Positions 1 to 7,746 of a DNA stretch of 64,000 nucleotides are shown piece after piece. A program made the translations under genes and the position numbers. Positions within the stretch are counted from its first letter, which is position 1. Each line of letters begins with the position of its first letter. The notes under the pieces are model-generated. The model had not been told where the DNA came from. It saw only the letters and a list, made by a program, of their open reading frames with translations, and made no database searches. Source of the DNA: Shewanella psychrophila (lineage in GTDB: Bacteria; Pseudomonadota; Gammaproteobacteria; Enterobacterales; Shewanellaceae); contig NZ_CP014782.1 of the NCBI RefSeq assembly GCF_002005305.1, positions 3,410,001 to 3,474,000 on the forward strand, read 5' to 3'.

Positions 1-226
1 CAGTAAGGCTAAGATCATAGACAAACACGACAGCAGATTTGCCTGTGCCTATTTGTTCATGGGTCGACTTAAAACCCTTAGGCATCACCGATATCAACAG
101 CCCAATAATGATCACTATGGATGTGATAACGCCGATAGCAACCCAAGGCATTCGGCGAGTCACACCTGACTCAAATTTAGGCTCAGCTTCAGCCTTAGCT
201 TTTTGCTTAGCGCTAGATGTATCCAT
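1..226 (-). CDS. membrane-anchored protein of unknown function, C-terminus cut by window edge
   Basis: This is an open reading frame entering from the left edge on the minus strand. Its ATG lies at 224-226, behind a GAGGG Shine-Dalgarno stretch. The visible 75 residues begin with a charged, Ala/Lys/Glu-rich cytoplasmic head (about 1-26). One strong membrane segment follows (about 29-46, rich in Ile and Val), and then the start of a domain presumably outside the membrane, around GKSAVVFVYDLSLT. I do not recognise the family. The topology (short inner tail, single anchor, exported domain) is inferred. It is transcribed away from the endonuclease gene, so the 393-bp gap between them should hold divergent promoters. 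Confidence 0.6.
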   Translation of the reverse strand, partial: MDTSSAKQKAKAEAEPKFESGVTRRMPWVAIGVITSIVIIIGLLISVMPKGFKSTHEQIGTGKSAVVFVYDLSLT

Positions 227-619
227 GATAACAAGTCCCTCTTTTAACTTTTGAAAGAAACAACAATGTCATCAATTGTAATAAACCTATCTGAGCCAGA
301 GATTAAATCTGGCCTCACCTATTCGAAAGAATCCAAACCTAATCAGCTAGTGCAAACCTATGGCTGTCAGCCCCTTATTTGTGTCATCAAGATTACCTTG
401 CAGAAACATTGTCCCCTTCTTAATTAGAGGACAATCCCTATGAGTCTGTAGTGGGGCTTTAGTTTATTCCAGATTTTATTTTTGCCTGTATTTAACCGCT
501 CTTCTCTGAATAGATTAGAACCCTTTCTTTTCTGCTCTCCTCACTGAATTCATCGCACTTTTATCTCAAAGAATGAATAAATTCATCTTCTTTAAAACAT
601 AACTACAAAGAGAAATTAA
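227..619. other. divergent intergenic region with one inverted repeat
   Basis: This is a 393-bp gap between two divergently transcribed genes, with no ORF I would support. It holds a 7-bp inverted repeat, ATTGTCC at 408-414 and GGACAAT at 429-435, with a 14-nt AT-rich spacer. That could be an operator or a chance match. Promoters for both flanking genes are expected here, but none can be assigned with confidence. Confidence 0.4.
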
Positions 620-1375
620 TTGAATATCCAATCTGTTGCGTGTGTTGTCGCGCTAATGAGTGTGACCAACTTAGCCTTAGCATATGATGGCAACGGCACT
701 AACCAGTCTTTCAGCAAAGCTAAGAAGATGCTTGAACATCAGGTATACCAGGACCATAGAGAGACCATCTATTGTGGTGCACATTTTAATGCCAAGAAGA
801 AAATTTCACCTCCCCAAGGGTTCAGAACCTCAAAACACATCAAACGAGCTAAAAAGGTTGAGTGGGAACACATAGTACCTGCTGAAAACTTTGGTCGTGC
901 ATACAGTGAATGGCGCGATGGCAATGCCCTATGCGTTAATAACAAAGGAAAATCATTTAAGGGCCGTAAATGTGCGGAGAAAGTGAATAGCCAATATCGA
1001 TATATGCAAGCCGATATGTTCAACCTGTTCCCGGCAATAGGCGCAGTGAATGCTATGCGTTCAAATTACAATTTTACCCTACTGCCAAGTGTTGTCAGTG
1101 AGTTTGGTTCATGCCAGATGAAGATTGACAACAAAAAATCCGAGCCTCCGGTGAGTGCAAGAGGCCGCATTGCCAGAACCTATATGTATATGGACAAAAC
1201 CTACCCCAAATACGCCATGAGTAAACAGCAAAGACAACTGATGAATGCCTGGGATAAAACCTATCCGGTCAGTAGATGGGAATGTGAGCGGGTAAAGCGT
1301 ATTCAAACCCTGCAAAAGAATCAGAACCCAATTACTCAGAGCCGTTGCGAAGCTGCTGGATTTTGGAATAAATGA
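620..1375 (+). CDS. endA: endonuclease I family periplasmic nuclease (EndA/Dns-like)
   Basis: This is a 251-residue member of the endonuclease I family, periplasmic or secreted enzymes that cut DNA non-specifically. The signature EWEHIVPAENFG (about 81-92) carries the catalytic His of the beta-beta-alpha metal fold. It is followed by NLFPAIGAVNAMRSNY, the second conserved family block. An N-terminal signal peptide ends near LALA (about 21). The start is a TTG at 620 behind AGAGAAA. The first in-frame ATG (656) would remove most of the signal peptide, so the TTG is preferred. The mature domain has several Cys likely to form disulfides. The family assignment is secure; whether it serves nutrition, biofilm or competence is not visible. 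Confidence 0.9.
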   Translation: MNIQSVACVVALMSVTNLALAYDGNGTNQSFSKAKKMLEHQVYQDHRETIYCGAHFNAKKKISPPQGFRTSKHIKRAKKVEWEHIVPAENFGRAYSEWRDGNALCVNNKGKSFKGRKCAEKVNSQYRYMQADMFNLFPAIGAVNAMRSNYNFTLLPSVVSEFGSCQMKIDNKKSEPPVSARGRIARTYMYMDKTYPKYAMSKQQRQLMNAWDKTYPVSRWECERVKRIQTLQKNQNPITQSRCEAAGFWNK

Positions 1376-1394
1376 AAGAAAGTCAGGAGGCGAT

Positions 1395-1649
1395 ATGAGT
1401 GTTTATTATGCCTTTGAATACCCCCATGGCAATGTAATCAAAGTGGGTGAGCCTAACCCTGTCACAGGTGATAGAAACATTAAGGGACAGCTATTTGCTT
1501 TCTCAAATAAAGGGAAACGGATAAATTTTATCAGCTCTGATGCTCCTTATCGTCGAGTTCCGATGACTCATAAAGGTGTCAGATATGTGCATTTAGGCAT
1601 GTCACTTAAGACATACAAACATATGCTTACCAGCATAGAAGTATTGTAG
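1395..1649 (+). CDS. small hypothetical protein
   Basis: This is an 84-residue protein of unknown function. It has no signal peptide or membrane segment and is basic and aromatic-rich. A perfect AGGAGG Shine-Dalgarno at 1385-1390, four bases before the ATG, makes it a real gene. It lies 19 bp downstream of the endonuclease gene on the same strand and so is probably co-transcribed with it, though nothing in the sequence shows a functional link. A hairpin terminator follows. Confidence 0.65.
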   Translation: MSVYYAFEYPHGNVIKVGEPNPVTGDRNIKGQLFAFSNKGKRINFISSDAPYRRVPMTHKGVRYVHLGMSLKTYKHMLTSIEVL

Positions 1650-1682
1650 GTCTACACTAGGTGCGAAAATATAAGAAGAGAC

Positions 1683-1708
1683 CAAAGCTTGGAGAAGCCC
1701 AAGCTTTG
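1683..1708. terminator. bidirectional hairpin terminator between convergent genes
   Basis: A 10-bp perfect stem, CAAAGCTTGG at 1683-1692 and CCAAGCTTTG at 1699-1708, has a 6-nt loop. On the minus strand the stem is followed by a pyrimidine-rich TCTCTTCTTATATTTT run. On the plus strand the following run is weaker. It sits exactly between converging genes. Confidence 0.65.
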
Positions 1709-1724
1709 ATTGTAATCATTAAAT

Positions 1725-2489
1725 CTATTCAGGCAGTCGACCAAATTCCACCTTGTCGATCTCTGGGTATTGCAACAAATTCAACTCCACCAAGGGACGG
1801 ATTTTACCTATTGTGACAGAGACACCGGCCCAACCATCTTCATCCATCTCTAATATCACATAGGCAGTGCCATCCTTGACCTCATAATATTTCACCTCGC
1901 CAGCCATCTTATAGGGGCTGATTAGCTGAGCTACTGTTTGTGCCAACTGACGTGCCGTTACATCTTGGTCAATGGAGGTTTCGACCATCTTGGTTTTATC
2001 CAAGGGATCCTCCCCACCAACTTGAACAAATTCCACCATCCGCTCCTCATACAGCTCCATGTCTTGAGGTAAGATCATGTGAATCGAGCTGACATCGACA
2101 GCATCTTTCTGGCTGCTACATTGGAGCAACGCAGCTCTGGACTCTGCAACTGTCTCATTAAACTCATAGATAGAATTATCGTGATCTCGGCTAGCAGATG
2201 AATCAAGGTAATAAGGGAAACTAGCCGCCTTCTTAAGCACTAATGCATACTTGTCATTTGCATGGACAATATAATCGGAAAAGTTGATATGTTTCTGAAC
2301 ATCACACTGAGCGGTGTACTGGTCGAGCAAACGGAAAGCAATTAAAATTTCCCTATGAAAGCTATCCAACTCCTGGGTTATTTGCAGCCTTTTCCCTTGA
2401 AAATTTGCTAGCCCATAACCAGATAAAAATACTAAAATTAACAGTAATACTAAAGGTAGCCCCTTAGGAAAGCTCCGTTTCACACTCAT
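1725..2489 (-). CDS. single-pass membrane-anchored hypothetical protein
   Basis: This 254-residue protein has a basic N-terminus and one membrane segment (about 10-27, Leu/Val-rich). The rest is a soluble, acidic domain predicted to face the periplasm. I recognise no catalytic motif or family. Its start ATG is preceded by AAAGGA, and it begins two bases after the stop of the 68-residue gene upstream, so the two are probably translated from one mRNA. The C-terminal third has alternating hydrophobic strands and looks folded. No function can be proposed. Confidence 0.6.
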   Translation of the reverse strand: MSVKRSFPKGLPLVLLLILVFLSGYGLANFQGKRLQITQELDSFHREILIAFRLLDQYTAQCDVQKHINFSDYIVHANDKYALVLKKAASFPYYLDSSASRDHDNSIYEFNETVAESRAALLQCSSQKDAVDVSSIHMILPQDMELYEERMVEFVQVGGEDPLDKTKMVETSIDQDVTARQLAQTVAQLISPYKMAGEVKYYEVKDGTAYVILEMDEDGWAGVSVTIGKIRPLVELNLLQYPEIDKVEFGRLPE

Positions 2490-2491
2490 AT

Positions 2492-2698
2492 TTAATCCTT
2501 TGATTTCACTCTTACAACATTATTGAATTTATCATCAACAACTTCATCAAGTGGATCTCCCGCCGCTTCTTTACGCTTTCTCTGCTCTTGCTTGGCTCTC
2601 TCCGCATTCTTATAAACTGGCGTAGGGATAGGAAACATAGAGATAAGTGTAGAGACCGAGAGCACCTGGAATGCCGCATTGGCATTCCTTTGGCTCAT
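2492..2698 (-). CDS. small hypothetical protein, upstream partner of the membrane-anchored protein
   Basis: This is a 68-residue product. Its N-terminal half is weakly hydrophobic and reads like a membrane-touching helix (around VLSVSTLISMFPIPTPVY). A strongly charged Lys/Arg/Glu helix (about 30-47) and an acidic tail follow. It ends 2 bp before the start of the next gene, which supports a two-gene unit. The ribosome-binding site is weak, so the exact start and even the reality of the gene are less certain than for its neighbour. I recognise no family. Confidence 0.5.
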   Translation of the reverse strand: MSQRNANAAFQVLSVSTLISMFPIPTPVYKNAERAKQEQRKRKEAAGDPLDEVVDDKFNNVVRVKSKD

Positions 2699-2767
2699 GT
2701 TATCACGTGAAATAATCCAAACAGACTCACTAAGGTTAAAATGTTCAGGAAAACCTAAAGTAAAAAG

Positions 2768-3868
2768 TCAGGTGTTAATCTGATATTGCGGGTAATCGAT
2801 ATAGCCTTCAGCGCCACCACCAAACAGTGGTCCCTTATCGAAATTAGCCAAGGGTAGCTGATTACACAGACGATAAGGCAAATCAGGATTAGCAATAAAT
2901 GAACGCCCAAATGCGACTAAATCGGCATATTCCTTAGTTAAGATCTCATTGGCTCGATTAACATCATAACGCCCCGCCACGATAATGGTGCCATGAAACA
3001 CTTCTCTGAGTTCAACGCGAAATGATTCTGGGATCTGTGGTGCATCATCCCAATCCGCTTCAGATAAATGAACATAGCCAATATTCATCGTGCCTAATTG
3101 CTTAGCGGCTAACAAAATCGTCTCTACAATTTCAGGGCAGCCCATATCTTTAAAGGTCACAAAGGGGGCTAATCTAACACCCACTTTTGCGGCTCCAATT
3201 TTAACGCTGACCGCTTTGACTATTTCGATTAAAAAGCGAATACGTTTCTCTGGTGTTCCGCCATATTCATCAGCTCTATGGTTAGAGTTGGTACGTAAAA
3301 ACTGATCGATAAGATAACCATTGCCACCGTGAATTTCGACTCCATCAAAACCAGCATCGATGGCATTTTTTGCCGCTAGGGCAAAGTCATTGACCACACG
3401 ATCGATATCCCCTTGGTGCATTTCTCGAGGCGTTGGACAATCGACCATCTGTCCCTCTGGATTGGCCTCATCTACCACCCAAACTTGAGTATCTGTCGGC
3501 TTTATAGCCGATGGGCCTATCGGTGCCTGTCCCCGTTGAAAAACAGGATGAGATACCCGCCCCACATGCCATAGCTGATTGAAAATAGTGCCTCCCGCCA
3601 GATGTACTGCCGATGTGACTTTTTTCCAGCCCTCAACCTGCTCTGAGGTGTAGACTCCCGGCGTAAATGAATAGCCCTGACTATCATCTGAGATCTGAGT
3701 TGCTTCGGTGATAATTAAGCCCGTAGAAGCTCGCTGAGCATAATACTCAGCCATCATCTCATTGGGTGTATTGCCTGGCTGAGTCGTTCTCGAACGTGTC
3801 ATCGGTGCCATCACCATACGATTACTCAATGACAGATGTGATTTTTTATAGGGGGTAAAAAGGCTCAT
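2768..3868 (-). CDS. Old Yellow Enzyme family FMN-dependent alkene/ester reductase (NemA-like)
   Basis: This 366-residue protein belongs to the Old Yellow Enzyme family: a TIM-barrel FMN enzyme that uses NAD(P)H to reduce activated C=C bonds, nitroesters or quinone-like electrophiles. The family start (LFTPYKK...NRMVMAPMTRSRT) is intact. The flavin- and substrate-binding block EIHGGNGYLIDQFLR follows, then NHRADEYGG and the late GRSFIANPDLP segment. It overlaps the upstream VOC gene by ATGA, so the two are translationally coupled. A LysR regulator diverges from the pair, the usual arrangement for electrophile-responsive control. The natural substrate cannot be read from sequence. Confidence 0.9.
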   Translation of the reverse strand: MSLFTPYKKSHLSLSNRMVMAPMTRSRTTQPGNTPNEMMAEYYAQRASTGLIITEATQISDDSQGYSFTPGVYTSEQVEGWKKVTSAVHLAGGTIFNQLWHVGRVSHPVFQRGQAPIGPSAIKPTDTQVWVVDEANPEGQMVDCPTPREMHQGDIDRVVNDFALAAKNAIDAGFDGVEIHGGNGYLIDQFLRTNSNHRADEYGGTPEKRIRFLIEIVKAVSVKIGAAKVGVRLAPFVTFKDMGCPEIVETILLAAKQLGTMNIGYVHLSEADWDDAPQIPESFRVELREVFHGTIIVAGRYDVNRANEILTKEYADLVAFGRSFIANPDLPYRLCNQLPLANFDKGPLFGGGAEGYIDYPQYQINT

Positions 3869-4269
3869 AATAACTCCTGATGATGACTAAAAATATCGAA
3901 TGCTTGTTGGCTGTTTACATGCTTGGTTTGCAGTTCAAACACAAGGTCGCCTAACTTGACGAAGACCTGCACTATGCTGCTATCCGGAACTTGGAAAATA
4001 TTGTATTTCAATGCTTGCTGCTGCAACTTCATGGTTAGCTCAGGCAAACTCATATTGATGTCAAAAGCGATATGACCCAATCGACATGCTTGCTCTTCCT
4101 CTGATTCGATAATGTGAACTAAGGCTTGGTCACCTTGATATAACCATTGGCCTTTAAAAGGAAAGTTAGGCCTGCTACCTATCTCTAGTCCTAACACATC
4201 CACAAATATTTTAACGGCATCACTATGTGCCGATGCTAATAGATTGAGGTGGTTGAAGGTTATCGCCAT
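3865..4269 (-). CDS. VOC (glyoxalase/bleomycin-resistance) superfamily protein
   Basis: This is a small vicinal-oxygen-chelate fold protein. It has two beta-alpha-beta-beta-beta modules with typical strands (ITFNHLNLLA, HIAFDI, FELQ), and HLNLL, HIIE and FELQ lie at the usual metal-ligand positions. The family includes glyoxalases, dioxygenases and metal-free binding proteins. I chose the ATG at 4267-4269 because the protein then starts directly at the first strand and GGAGGGG lies upstream. A TTG 18 codons earlier gives a non-homologous extension. The last codon overlaps the start of the Old Yellow Enzyme gene (ATGA), suggesting a coupled detoxification pair. The substrate is unknown. Confidence 0.75.
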   Translation of the reverse strand: MAITFNHLNLLASAHSDAVKIFVDVLGLEIGSRPNFPFKGQWLYQGDQALVHIIESEEEQACRLGHIAFDINMSLPELTMKLQQQALKYNIFQVPDSSIVQVFVKLGDLVFELQTKHVNSQQAFDIFSHHQELL

Positions 4270-4329
4270 AGGGATATTTCCCCTCCGATTGAAAACATGA
4301 GCTAAGTCTACCCCCGTTAACAATTTTTG

Positions 4330-4345
4330 ATAATTAGGCTATTAT
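4330..4345. promoter_or_regulatory. possible LysR operator in the divergent promoter region
   Basis: The 103-bp gap between the VOC and LysR genes holds an imperfect AT-rich dyad, ATAATTAG-G-CTATTAT. Divergent LysR regulators usually bind such a dyad. The match is short and the region is AT-rich, so this is only a candidate. Confidence 0.3.
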
Positions 4346-4372
4346 TAAAATCATTTTCAAAAAATATTTGAT

Positions 4373-5290
4373 ATGTATCATCTCAAAGATCTCCATCTCG
4401 CCATCAGAATTGCCGATCTTCAAAGCATCTCGGCAGCCGGTCGCGAACTAGGTATGACACCAGCGGCGGCCAGCGCTGCGCTTCAGCGGCTGGAAAAACT
4501 GATAGACTGTCAGCTGTTTTCTCGCTCTACCCGCTCAATGACACTCACTCAAGAAGGGCAAGTTTTTATCGAGACGGGTCGTAAAGCTCTGGAATTACTT
4601 GAAGGTGCAAATACAGCACTGGCGGATAACCGAGGAGAGCTAAAAGGAGAGATACGTATCGCTCTACCTTCAGATCTAGGGCGAAACCTCATCCGTGGTT
4701 GGCTCGATGATTTTGCCAATCAGGCTCCCGACCTGACCCTCACTCTCTTGTTTGGCGATCATATGTCAGATCTCATCAATCAGAACCTGCATCTGGCACT
4801 TAGATATGGCCAGCTTGAAGACTCTAATCTTAAACGCCGCCAGCTAGCCATGACCCACAGGGTTGCCATAGCCTCCCCCGATTACCTCGCTAAGAGTGGA
4901 ATGCCAAAAAACCCAAATGAGCTCAATCAACACCAAGTATTGATCCTCAATCGAGGCGGAAAACCTTGGAATAGGTGGCAATTCAGCCATAAGGGTGAAA
5001 GCTATGAGACCCATGTAAGGGGTAATAAGATAAGCAATGATGGTGCCGTCATTCGTGACTGGGCCTTAGCCGGTGAAGGCATAGCCTATAAGAGTTGGCT
5101 GGATGTTGCCGCAGATGTGCACCAAGGCAGGCTGGTATTACTCTTTCCCGATCAGCTGGCCGAGAAGATCCCACTACAACTTGTGTATCTGCAATCCGAC
5201 TATCCAACACTAAAGATCAGAAAAACCATAGACTTTATCATCAAACGCATAGAAGATTTTTCAGAGACTTTTCCCTTAATAGTTAAGTAA
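4373..5290 (+). CDS. LysR-type transcriptional regulator
   Basis: This is a 305-residue LysR-type regulator of normal family length. The N-terminal winged helix-turn-helix (about 1-60) includes AAGRELGMTPAAASAALQRLE, followed by the linker helix and a periplasmic-binding-protein-like effector domain (about 90-300). It belongs to the AaeR/CrgA-like subgroup, judging by the RSTRSMTLTQEG segment. It is transcribed away from the VOC/Old Yellow Enzyme pair, and LysR proteins commonly control the divergent unit. Regulation of the reductase by an electrophile is the simplest inference. A hairpin follows the gene. Confidence 0.9.
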   Translation: MYHLKDLHLAIRIADLQSISAAGRELGMTPAAASAALQRLEKLIDCQLFSRSTRSMTLTQEGQVFIETGRKALELLEGANTALADNRGELKGEIRIALPSDLGRNLIRGWLDDFANQAPDLTLTLLFGDHMSDLINQNLHLALRYGQLEDSNLKRRQLAMTHRVAIASPDYLAKSGMPKNPNELNQHQVLILNRGGKPWNRWQFSHKGESYETHVRGNKISNDGAVIRDWALAGEGIAYKSWLDVAADVHQGRLVLLFPDQLAEKIPLQLVYLQSDYPTLKIRKTIDFIIKRIEDFSETFPLIVK

Positions 5291-5336
5291 TCCCGCTTTA
5301 TAGCACTGCACAAACCTGCCACTAATTTAACCGCCC

Positions 5337-5355
5337 CTGCGACAGCTTGTCGCAG
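5337..5355 (+). terminator. hairpin downstream of the LysR gene
   Basis: An 8-bp perfect stem (CTGCGACA with TGTCGCAG) closes a 3-nt loop and is followed by only TTTGG. It is plausible as a weak terminator of the regulator gene, or as a structure in the leader of the receptor gene that starts at 5469. Confidence 0.4.
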
Positions 5356-5468
5356 TTTGGTGATTAGCCTTTGTCACTCATCCAGTTGACTGACACAATC
5401 CGCCGCGAACCAAGATGGTCACATCAAAAAACAAATTATCAACAGATAAATAAACGAAGATAAATACT

Positions 5469-7526
5469 ATGACATCGCGCTTATCAATTATCTCATTCTC
5501 AATCTTTTCAGCTCTTTTTTCATCAGCCAACGCTTTCGCCGACGATGCAGGCTTCGAAGTTATCGAAGTCACTGGCCATCACGAAGGCAGCTATAGCTCA
5601 GTTTCGGCCGATACGGTCGCACCTAAAGCCGATATCAGTGGCTTACTGGAACAAGTTCCCGGTGCAGCAGTCAATGGTAATGGTCCGCTAACAGGCATAG
5701 CCCAATATCGCGGACTATATGGCGACAGAGTCAATACTCAAGTTAACGGTGTCACCTTAGCGAGCGCCGGGCCAAACGCCATGGACTCTCCACTGAGCTA
5801 TGCCAGTTTAGTCAATAGCGAACGCCTTGAAATGACGCGAGGCATAGCACCGGTATCAGCAGGCACCGATACCATAGGCGGCAGCGTCAAGGTCATAGAA
5901 TCTCAAGCTAGCTTCGATGAAACCAGTGGCAAAATAGCGGCACAATATCAAGATAATGGCCAGCGTGGTCATTTAGGCGCTAAGGCCAATATCGGTAACC
6001 AAGATCATGCCCTACTGGTTTATGCCGACATACTCAAAGGCGATGAAAATACCACCTCGGGTAATGGCAGTGAAATTTCACCCACCACATATGACAAGCA
6101 GATGTTTGGTGGTCAGTACCGCTTCAATCTGGGAACATCTAGTTCAGACAATGAGTCTATTGCTATAGGCTATCAGCACGTTGAAACCAACGAAGCCGGA
6201 ACGCCGGCACTGCCTATGGATATCGACTTTATCCGCAGTGACAGGGTCAAGCTAGAAGGTGTTCATGATATTTCTAACTGGGAGCTCAATTGGCATCTGG
6301 CCTACAGCGATGCAACACATGGCATGGACAACTTCAGCCAGCGCATGAAGATGCCCTCCATGAATGCCAGATATAACAACGCCGACAGCACCAGCTTCGA
6401 TGGCCTGGTATCTATAGGCAAAGACGCCTGGCTATTCGGGGTTGATACTCAGCTTAGTGAACATAATTCAGTGATCACCGATCCCACCATGGCCATGTTC
6501 CATGTGGATAATTTCAATGGTGTAACTGACGATACCTACAGTGCCTTTGCTCAGTGGCAGCAAGATATCGGCCAGTGGAATTGGCAACTTGGTGCGCGCG
6601 TTAAGCACTACATCACCGATGCCGATGAGGTAGAACACTCTATGGCTGGCAGCATGCCTGCGATTAAGATATTGATGGATAGATATAACAATGCCGACCG
6701 TTCGCAATCTCAAACCGGTGTCGATCTTGTGCTTAATGGCCGTTATCAAGTCAACAGCGAACTGAGCTGGATTTTAGGCTTGGCCCGTAAACAAGACAGC
6801 GCTAGCTACCAACAGAGATACCTCTGGGTACCAATGCAATCAACCGGCGGCTTGGCAGATGGACGCACCTATGTCGGCCAGATGGATCTGGACTTAGAAA
6901 CAGCCTATCAAGTCGAAGTCGGCGCTGATTACACCAGTGGCGACTTTAGCTTCAGCCCGCGTATCTTCTTACACCGTATCAATGATTATATTCAAGGGGT
7001 TGCAGCAACAGACCCAGCAGTGATTATGGCGGCGCAGATGATGGGCGATGACAACCCCATGCAGTTTGATAACGTCGATGCCCAGCTGTTTGGCATGGAT
7101 CTCACTGCGGCTTATCAGCTTAGCGACAGCTGGAGCCTGGATATGAATGCCAGCTATGTCAGTGGCGAACGTCGTGATATCGACGATAACCTCTACCGCA
7201 TCGCTCCACCTAAGGTCATGCTTGGATTGAATTATCAAAATGGCAACTGGATAGCAAGAGTCGAAGGCCTAGGTGTCAGCGCTCAGAACAAGGTATCAGA
7301 GACTCAACTTGAAGAAACCACTGCCGGCTATGGCCTGATGAATGTATCTCTGGGCTATGACGCTGACAGTTGGATGATTAAAGCTGGGGTCAATAACCTG
7401 TTCGATACCGAATATGAAGATCATTTAGCCGGTTATGACCGAGTCATGGGTGGTGATTTGACGGCCGGCGAACGCATGCCTGGCACAGGTATGAACGCTT
7501 GGCTGACGGGTGAATACAGGTTTTAA
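5469..7526 (+). CDS. TonB-dependent outer-membrane receptor, methionine-rich, OprC-like
   Basis: This 685-residue outer-membrane active transporter is powered by TonB-ExbBD. A signal peptide ends near AFA (about 25). A TonB box, FEVIEVTG, lies at about 29-36, and the plug domain (about 50-160) includes LLEQVPGAAVNG and RLEMTRGIAPVS. A 22-stranded barrel then ends in the canonical aromatic C-terminus (EYRF). Predicted extracellular loops carry clustered methionines (QRMKMPSMN, MAGSMPAIKILMD, AAQMMGDDNPMQ). OprC-type copper receptors also use loop Met residues, so a copper or other soft-metal ligand is plausible but unproven. It stands alone, with no adjacent TonB or periplasmic binding genes. 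The stop codon lies inside a repeat tract. Confidence 0.88.
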   Translation: MTSRLSIISFSIFSALFSSANAFADDAGFEVIEVTGHHEGSYSSVSADTVAPKADISGLLEQVPGAAVNGNGPLTGIAQYRGLYGDRVNTQVNGVTLASAGPNAMDSPLSYASLVNSERLEMTRGIAPVSAGTDTIGGSVKVIESQASFDETSGKIAAQYQDNGQRGHLGAKANIGNQDHALLVYADILKGDENTTSGNGSEISPTTYDKQMFGGQYRFNLGTSSSDNESIAIGYQHVETNEAGTPALPMDIDFIRSDRVKLEGVHDISNWELNWHLAYSDATHGMDNFSQRMKMPSMNARYNNADSTSFDGLVSIGKDAWLFGVDTQLSEHNSVITDPTMAMFHVDNFNGVTDDTYSAFAQWQQDIGQWNWQLGARVKHYITDADEVEHSMAGSMPAIKILMDRYNNADRSQSQTGVDLVLNGRYQVNSELSWILGLARKQDSASYQQRYLWVPMQSTGGLADGRTYVGQMDLDLETAYQVEVGADYTSGDFSFSPRIFLHRINDYIQGVAATDPAVIMAAQMMGDDNPMQFDNVDAQLFGMDLTAAYQLSDSWSLDMNASYVSGERRDIDDNLYRIAPPKVMLGLNYQNGNWIARVEGLGVSAQNKVSETQLEETTAGYGLMNVSLGYDADSWMIKAGVNNLFDTEYEDHLAGYDRVMGGDLTAGERMPGTGMNAWLTGEYRF

Positions 7527-7589
7527 ATATTAGGTTTTAAATATTAGGTTTTAAGTTTTAAGTTTTAAGTTTTAAGTTTTAAGTTTTAA
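7518..7589 (+). repeat. tandem repeat tract (14-bp then 7-bp units) overlapping the receptor stop codon
   Basis: Two copies of a 14-bp unit (GGTTTTAAATATTA, from 7519) are followed by six perfect copies of GTTTTAA (7548-7589). The tract begins inside the last codons of the receptor gene, whose stop TAA is part of the first unit. It looks like slippage amplification of the gene end. Copy number is likely to vary between strains. Confidence 0.85.
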
Positions 7590-7659
7590 GAATATAGAAC
7601 CTAGGTTCTAACCAATTTAGAAACTTGCTTTATTTTAGGGATTCCACTGCACTTTCCCT

Positions 7660-7707
7660 CCCCGAGGAGATAGCGTTATCAAACGCTATCTCCTCGGGGA
7701 CTTTTTA
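7660..7707 (+). terminator. strong intrinsic terminator
   Basis: A perfect 18-bp stem (7660-7677 with 7682-7699) closes an ATCA tetraloop and is followed by ACTTTTT. It terminates the receptor transcript before the convergent GGDEF gene. Confidence 0.92.
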
Positions 7708-7746
7708 TTTGAAACAACTTTTTATTCCAAACAATAGAGAAATCAA

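Noticed and set aside
408..435. ATTGTCC/GGACAAT inverted repeat, considered as a LexA or other named operator
   Set aside because: It does not fit the LexA pattern CTGT-N8-ACAG or another operator I know. It is kept only as an unnamed dyad in the intergenic entry.
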